In this document: positions 61,784 to 64,000 of the stretch, piece by piece
Numbering within the stretch: position 1 is the stretch's first letter
Layout: each line of letters opens with the position of its first letter
Assembly: GCA_032251335.1 (NCBI GenBank)
Contig: JAVVDW010000012.1
Location: 29,077 to 93,076 of the forward strand
From: UM-FILTER-40-17 sp032251335
Lineage (GTDB): Bacteria; Bacteroidota; Bacteroidia; Flavobacteriales; Flavobacteriaceae
Reading direction: 5' to 3'
DNA: 64,000 bases
Position numbers and translations under genes: made by a program
Notes under the pieces: generated by a model
The model's database searches: none
What the model saw: the letters and a program-made list of their open reading frames with translations, nothing else
Told to the model about the DNA's origin: nothing

Positions 61784-61978
61784 TCTTATTTTGATTTACC
61801 CGAATAAGCACGGCCAATGCAGCCTTCACCGTTTAGATTGGCTTGCTTTAAGCCACATTTTCTTTAACATTTAAGAGGCTCTCGCAACCTATTCGCGTGG
61901 GAAAGGCAGACAAATGTTGCGCCAAAAGAGGCGCGGGATGTGATTTCGGTAGCTATCGGGAGTGCTTCGGTAACCAAG

Positions 61979-61999
61979 GCGCGGACTACAAGTCCGCGC
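61979..61999. repeat. Short GC-rich hairpin
   Basis: GCGCGGACT and AGTCCGCGC form a perfect 9-bp stem with a 3-base loop between lpxD and the HEPN-like gene. A degenerate relative (CACGGACT... AAATCCGTG) occurs near 63.7 kb. Confidence 0.75.
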
Positions 62000-62007
62000 T
62001 ATCGGGG

Positions 62008-62823
62008 TTATTTATGCATGTTGTTTAAAACCTTCCAATCTAAATTTTCCAGAATACATAATGACTTGAAAACCAAAAAACCAAATTCTGCAATAAAATT
62101 GATTTGTTTTTTACATTCCTCAAAAGACATGCGTAATTCAATAAAATTTTCACTCCGGATGTAGGTAAAATTTTGCGTTAAAATCTCCATTTGATCTGAA
62201 CTGAAGATCACGTTTTTTGAATCTATCTTGAACAGGGAATGCACAATTGAATGTCGAACATTAGAAACAACAAAATACCAATCTTTTAAATTACGACCAG
62301 AGTTGTTATTTTTTTCTGATCTTTGGAAATCTGGATCTAACTTCCTCAGTAACTTAAACAAATCTTTATTGTTCTTAGATCTATAATACCTTCTTAAAAA
62401 TTCTTTTCTATCGACTAGATCATTTTTATCCTTTAGATACTTATCATATTTGGGGAAGCTATTTAAAAATTGGCCAATAATATCTAATAGGAATGATTCT
62501 AAGACTTCGTAGGAATTTGCTAAATAGTTCATTCCATTTCTACTAATTAACTTGTCTATGCTTGAAAGCATTTCATCTCTTCTTACGCTGTTTTGAAAAC
62601 CAGAGTGATAATTGATTTTCCACCCATTATCAGATCTGCCTGTTAGGTCTCCAAAAACCAACGAGGTACCGATAAATGGAGCTCTTGAATTCGGAGAGTC
62701 AGAAAGGTGTTTTTCTATCTGTTTTTTTCTTACAATTAAATGGGATTTAGTCTGATAATTCAAAGATTCGTACAAGGAAATTCTCTCTAAGAACCTGTTT
62801 ATCTCAGTATCTAACGGATTCAT
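62008..62823 (-). CDS. Hypothetical protein with HEPN-like RNase motif
   Basis: A 271-residue, mostly helical protein. It carries NVRHSIVHSLFK with Arg190 and His195, a fit to the R-x4-H catalytic motif of HEPN-domain ribonucleases that act in toxin-antitoxin and abortive-infection systems. No other domain is recognised; the N-terminal half has long amphipathic helices and a YLANSYEVLESFLLDIIGQ segment. Base composition is clearly AT-richer than lpxD. It is followed upstream by a structured inverted-repeat element and a PIN toxin-antitoxin pair. HEPN membership rests on one motif and must be tested by structure search. Confidence 0.65.
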   Translation of the reverse strand: MNPLDTEINRFLERISLYESLNYQTKSHLIVRKKQIEKHLSDSPNSRAPFIGTSLVFGDLTGRSDNGWKINYHSGFQNSVRRDEMLSSIDKLISRNGMNYLANSYEVLESFLLDIIGQFLNSFPKYDKYLKDKNDLVDRKEFLRRYYRSKNNKDLFKLLRKLDPDFQRSEKNNNSGRNLKDWYFVVSNVRHSIVHSLFKIDSKNVIFSSDQMEILTQNFTYIRSENFIELRMSFEECKKQINFIAEFGFLVFKSLCILENLDWKVLNNMHK

Positions 62824-62859
62824 TTTTGATGTTATCGAATTAATTTTTAAAACGTTCTT

Positions 62860-62971
62860 CGTGTATGGCTCGTTGCGGATAAAACAGCGAGTACTTTCGA
62901 GTAAGTCGTAAAGTTAGCATAAAATCGCAAACTTTCGAGTCATTCACTTGCCCCGCACTGAGCTATACACG
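62860..62971. repeat. Structured element with 19-bp imperfect inverted repeats
   Basis: CGTGTATGGCTCGTTGCGG (62860-62878) pairs with 62953-62971 at 16 of 19 positions. Between the arms ACTTTCGAGT occurs twice (62893-62902 and 62931-62940). It lies between the HEPN-like gene and the PIN toxin gene and may be a recombination or cassette boundary site. No integrase gene is seen. Confidence 0.6.
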
Positions 62972-62997
62972 GTGTTGCCAGTAGTGCTTTGTTTTCG

Positions 62998-63408
62998 CTA
63001 TTTTAATTCTTCCCAATATTCTTTCGGTGTTACAATTCTCGTTTTGTTATAGATTTTCATTTTGAAATCGTTGGTATTTCCAGTAATTATAAAGTCAGCT
63101 TTTGAAATGTCAGCTAATTCTAAAAGTCTGTTGTCGGGTTCATCTTTGATAATTTTCAGTTTTTCTTTCGGTTCGTAGATTTCTGAAATTTCGCTTAATC
63201 TAGCAATTAGAAAATCCGCATTTGTTTTAAAGTCCGCAAATTTTGAAAATTTTGGTCGGCTTAGAACTTCTAAATATTCTTGAATAATTGGGTTTGAAAC
63301 ACAAATAATTGCGTTTCCATCGATACAATGGTCAACGATTAAATAGGGATAATTTTTTTGAATTAGGGAAGATACAATTACGTTGGTATCAAGAATTATT
63401 TTTTGCAT
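62998..63408 (-). CDS. PIN-domain toxin (VapC-like ribonuclease)
   Basis: A 136-residue PIN nuclease of the putative toxin-component PIN family. Metal-binding acids: Asp7 in ILDTNVIVSSL, Glu44 in NPIIQEYLEVLS, Asp92 in DEPDNRLLELA and Asp114 in GNTNDFK. It would cleave RNA when free of antitoxin. Its start overlaps the antitoxin gene by 20 bp. Confidence 0.9.
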   Translation of the reverse strand: MQKIILDTNVIVSSLIQKNYPYLIVDHCIDGNAIICVSNPIIQEYLEVLSRPKFSKFADFKTNADFLIARLSEISEIYEPKEKLKIIKDEPDNRLLELADISKADFIITGNTNDFKMKIYNKTRIVTPKEYWEELK

Positions 63409-63616
63409 TCCTGTACGCTTTTATTTCGTCATCAATTTCTTCCATTGTCATTTTGGAAAGTCCATATTTATTAGCTAACTGAATGCTTTTTTCCAGAGTT
63501 TGTTTTGTTATTTTCTTTCCAATTATTTCAATCAGTTCAGAAAAAGACAATGTACTTTTATTCAGTCCTAATTGATTGTATTCAAAGTCCGATATTTGGA
63601 TGTTTACAGATTTCAT
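63389..63616 (-). CDS. Antitoxin partner of the PIN toxin
   Basis: A 75-residue protein with a beta-type N-terminus (SVNIQISDFEYNQLGLNKST) and an acidic helical C-terminus (TMEEIDDEIKAYRNAKN), as in small antitoxins that pair with PIN toxins. It is encoded directly upstream of and overlapping the toxin gene. Family assignment beyond this is not possible from sequence alone. Confidence 0.8.
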   Translation of the reverse strand: MKSVNIQISDFEYNQLGLNKSTLSFSELIEIIGKKITKQTLEKSIQLANKYGLSKMTMEEIDDEIKAYRNAKNNS

Positions 63617-64000
63617 AATTTTCTATTTAAATTCAAATTTACAAAATTTTCGCAATTTTTTTCTTGCATTACAGCCAACTAATAAATACCAGGGGGCACG
63701 GACTACAACCTTAAATCCGTGGGTCTAGCAAATCTATTTACAAATTCATATATAATGATGATTTCTACGCTAAAATTCTAGACATGAGTAATTTTATTTC
63801 AGTTTTTAGATTGGATAAAGCATAGTTTTCCCATTAAAGTTCTTACGCTTTCTTTTTTTGTTCAGTATTTTAAAGAGCGGTGGGTGTATTTAATTAAGTT
63901 TTAAAATGAACATCACCATAAATTCTCAGTTTATATTGTCTGGAGTTTTTTATCCATTTTGCAGGGATTGTTATGAATCTAAAAATGAATTTTTTAATTC
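63617..64000. other. Window-edge region, no confirmed gene
   Basis: About 380 bp, AT-rich. It contains a degenerate copy of the GGACT hairpin near 63.69 kb. A plus-strand ATG at 63908 opens a frame that runs off the edge (MNITINSQFILSGVFYPFCR...), possibly the start of another gene, but 31 codons are too few to judge. Confidence 0.4.

Noticed and set aside
1..64000. tRNA, rRNA, CRISPR array, transposase or integrase
   Set aside because: I looked through the intergenic regions and found no cloverleaf-like sequence, no regularly spaced repeat-spacer array and no recombinase coding sequence.

Overview
The window reads as a chromosomal segment of a member of the Bacteroidota, most likely Flavobacteriales or a close relative. 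The signs are: three proteins with a type IX secretion (T9SS) C-terminal sorting domain, a PorP/SprF-like protein and a SprE-like lipoprotein, a TonB-dependent receptor with a carboxypeptidase-regulatory-like domain, DUF5687 and DUF4292 proteins, an ATP synthase operon without beta and epsilon, and several promoters of the TTTG / TAnnTTTG type used by the Bacteroidota primary sigma factor. A 49-base N run marks an assembly gap. I saw no rRNA, tRNA, CRISPR array, intact transposase or integrase.

Layout. 1-6.3 kb (minus strand): a phosphate-uptake block with a PiT transporter cut by the window edge, a PiT-related membrane protein, a beta-helix lipoprotein and a TonB-dependent receptor. Both transcription starts of this block are preceded by 7-bp direct repeats at 11-bp spacing (CTTAACA on the gene strand), the geometry of a Pho box. 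6.5-11 kb: dGTPase and a large T9SS-exported Asp-box protein. 11-12 kb: a HigBA toxin-antitoxin cassette bounded by 10-bp inverted repeats. 12-18.7 kb: trmB-lysE-ATL operon, a MurG-like glycosyltransferase, a PhoB/PhoR-type two-component pair (candidate regulator of the Pho boxes), a frameshifted HD phosphohydrolase and a DegT-type aminotransferase. 18.8-28 kb: WaaA, an acyl-CoA thioesterase, and two T9SS cargo proteins in one transcription unit (a PQQ-type sugar dehydrogenase and a LamG/thrombospondin-repeat protein of about 1650 residues).

28-36 kb: exported amidohydrolase, an orphan lipoprotein gene between direct repeats that copy the 3' end of the neighbouring gamma-carbonic anhydrase gene, PorP-like protein, Nfu scaffold, a DUF5687 ABC exporter and a TlpA-like protein. 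36-44 kb: HupE-like protein, dCMP deaminase, C-terminal processing protease, CYTH protein, glutaryl-CoA dehydrogenase, SprE. 43.7-49.8 kb: bactofilin, AtpZ, an AtpI-like protein and atpBEFHAG, with a strong hairpin between atpE and atpF. 49.8-55.7 kb: envelope cluster (lipoprotein, flippase, dUTPase, TPR protein, DUF4292 lipoprotein, EnvC-like protein). 55.8-61.8 kb: aat, AtoE-like transporter, DUF3127, flavin reductase, an orphan histidine kinase and lpxD. 61.9-63.6 kb: an AT-rich accessory stretch with a HEPN-like protein, a structured inverted-repeat element and a PIN-type toxin-antitoxin pair.

Most of the window is housekeeping and envelope biology. The parts most worth following up are the Pho-box-like repeats with the PhoBR-like pair, the repeat-bounded insertion next to the carbonic anhydrase gene, the two small accessory cassettes and the hairpin inside the atp operon.
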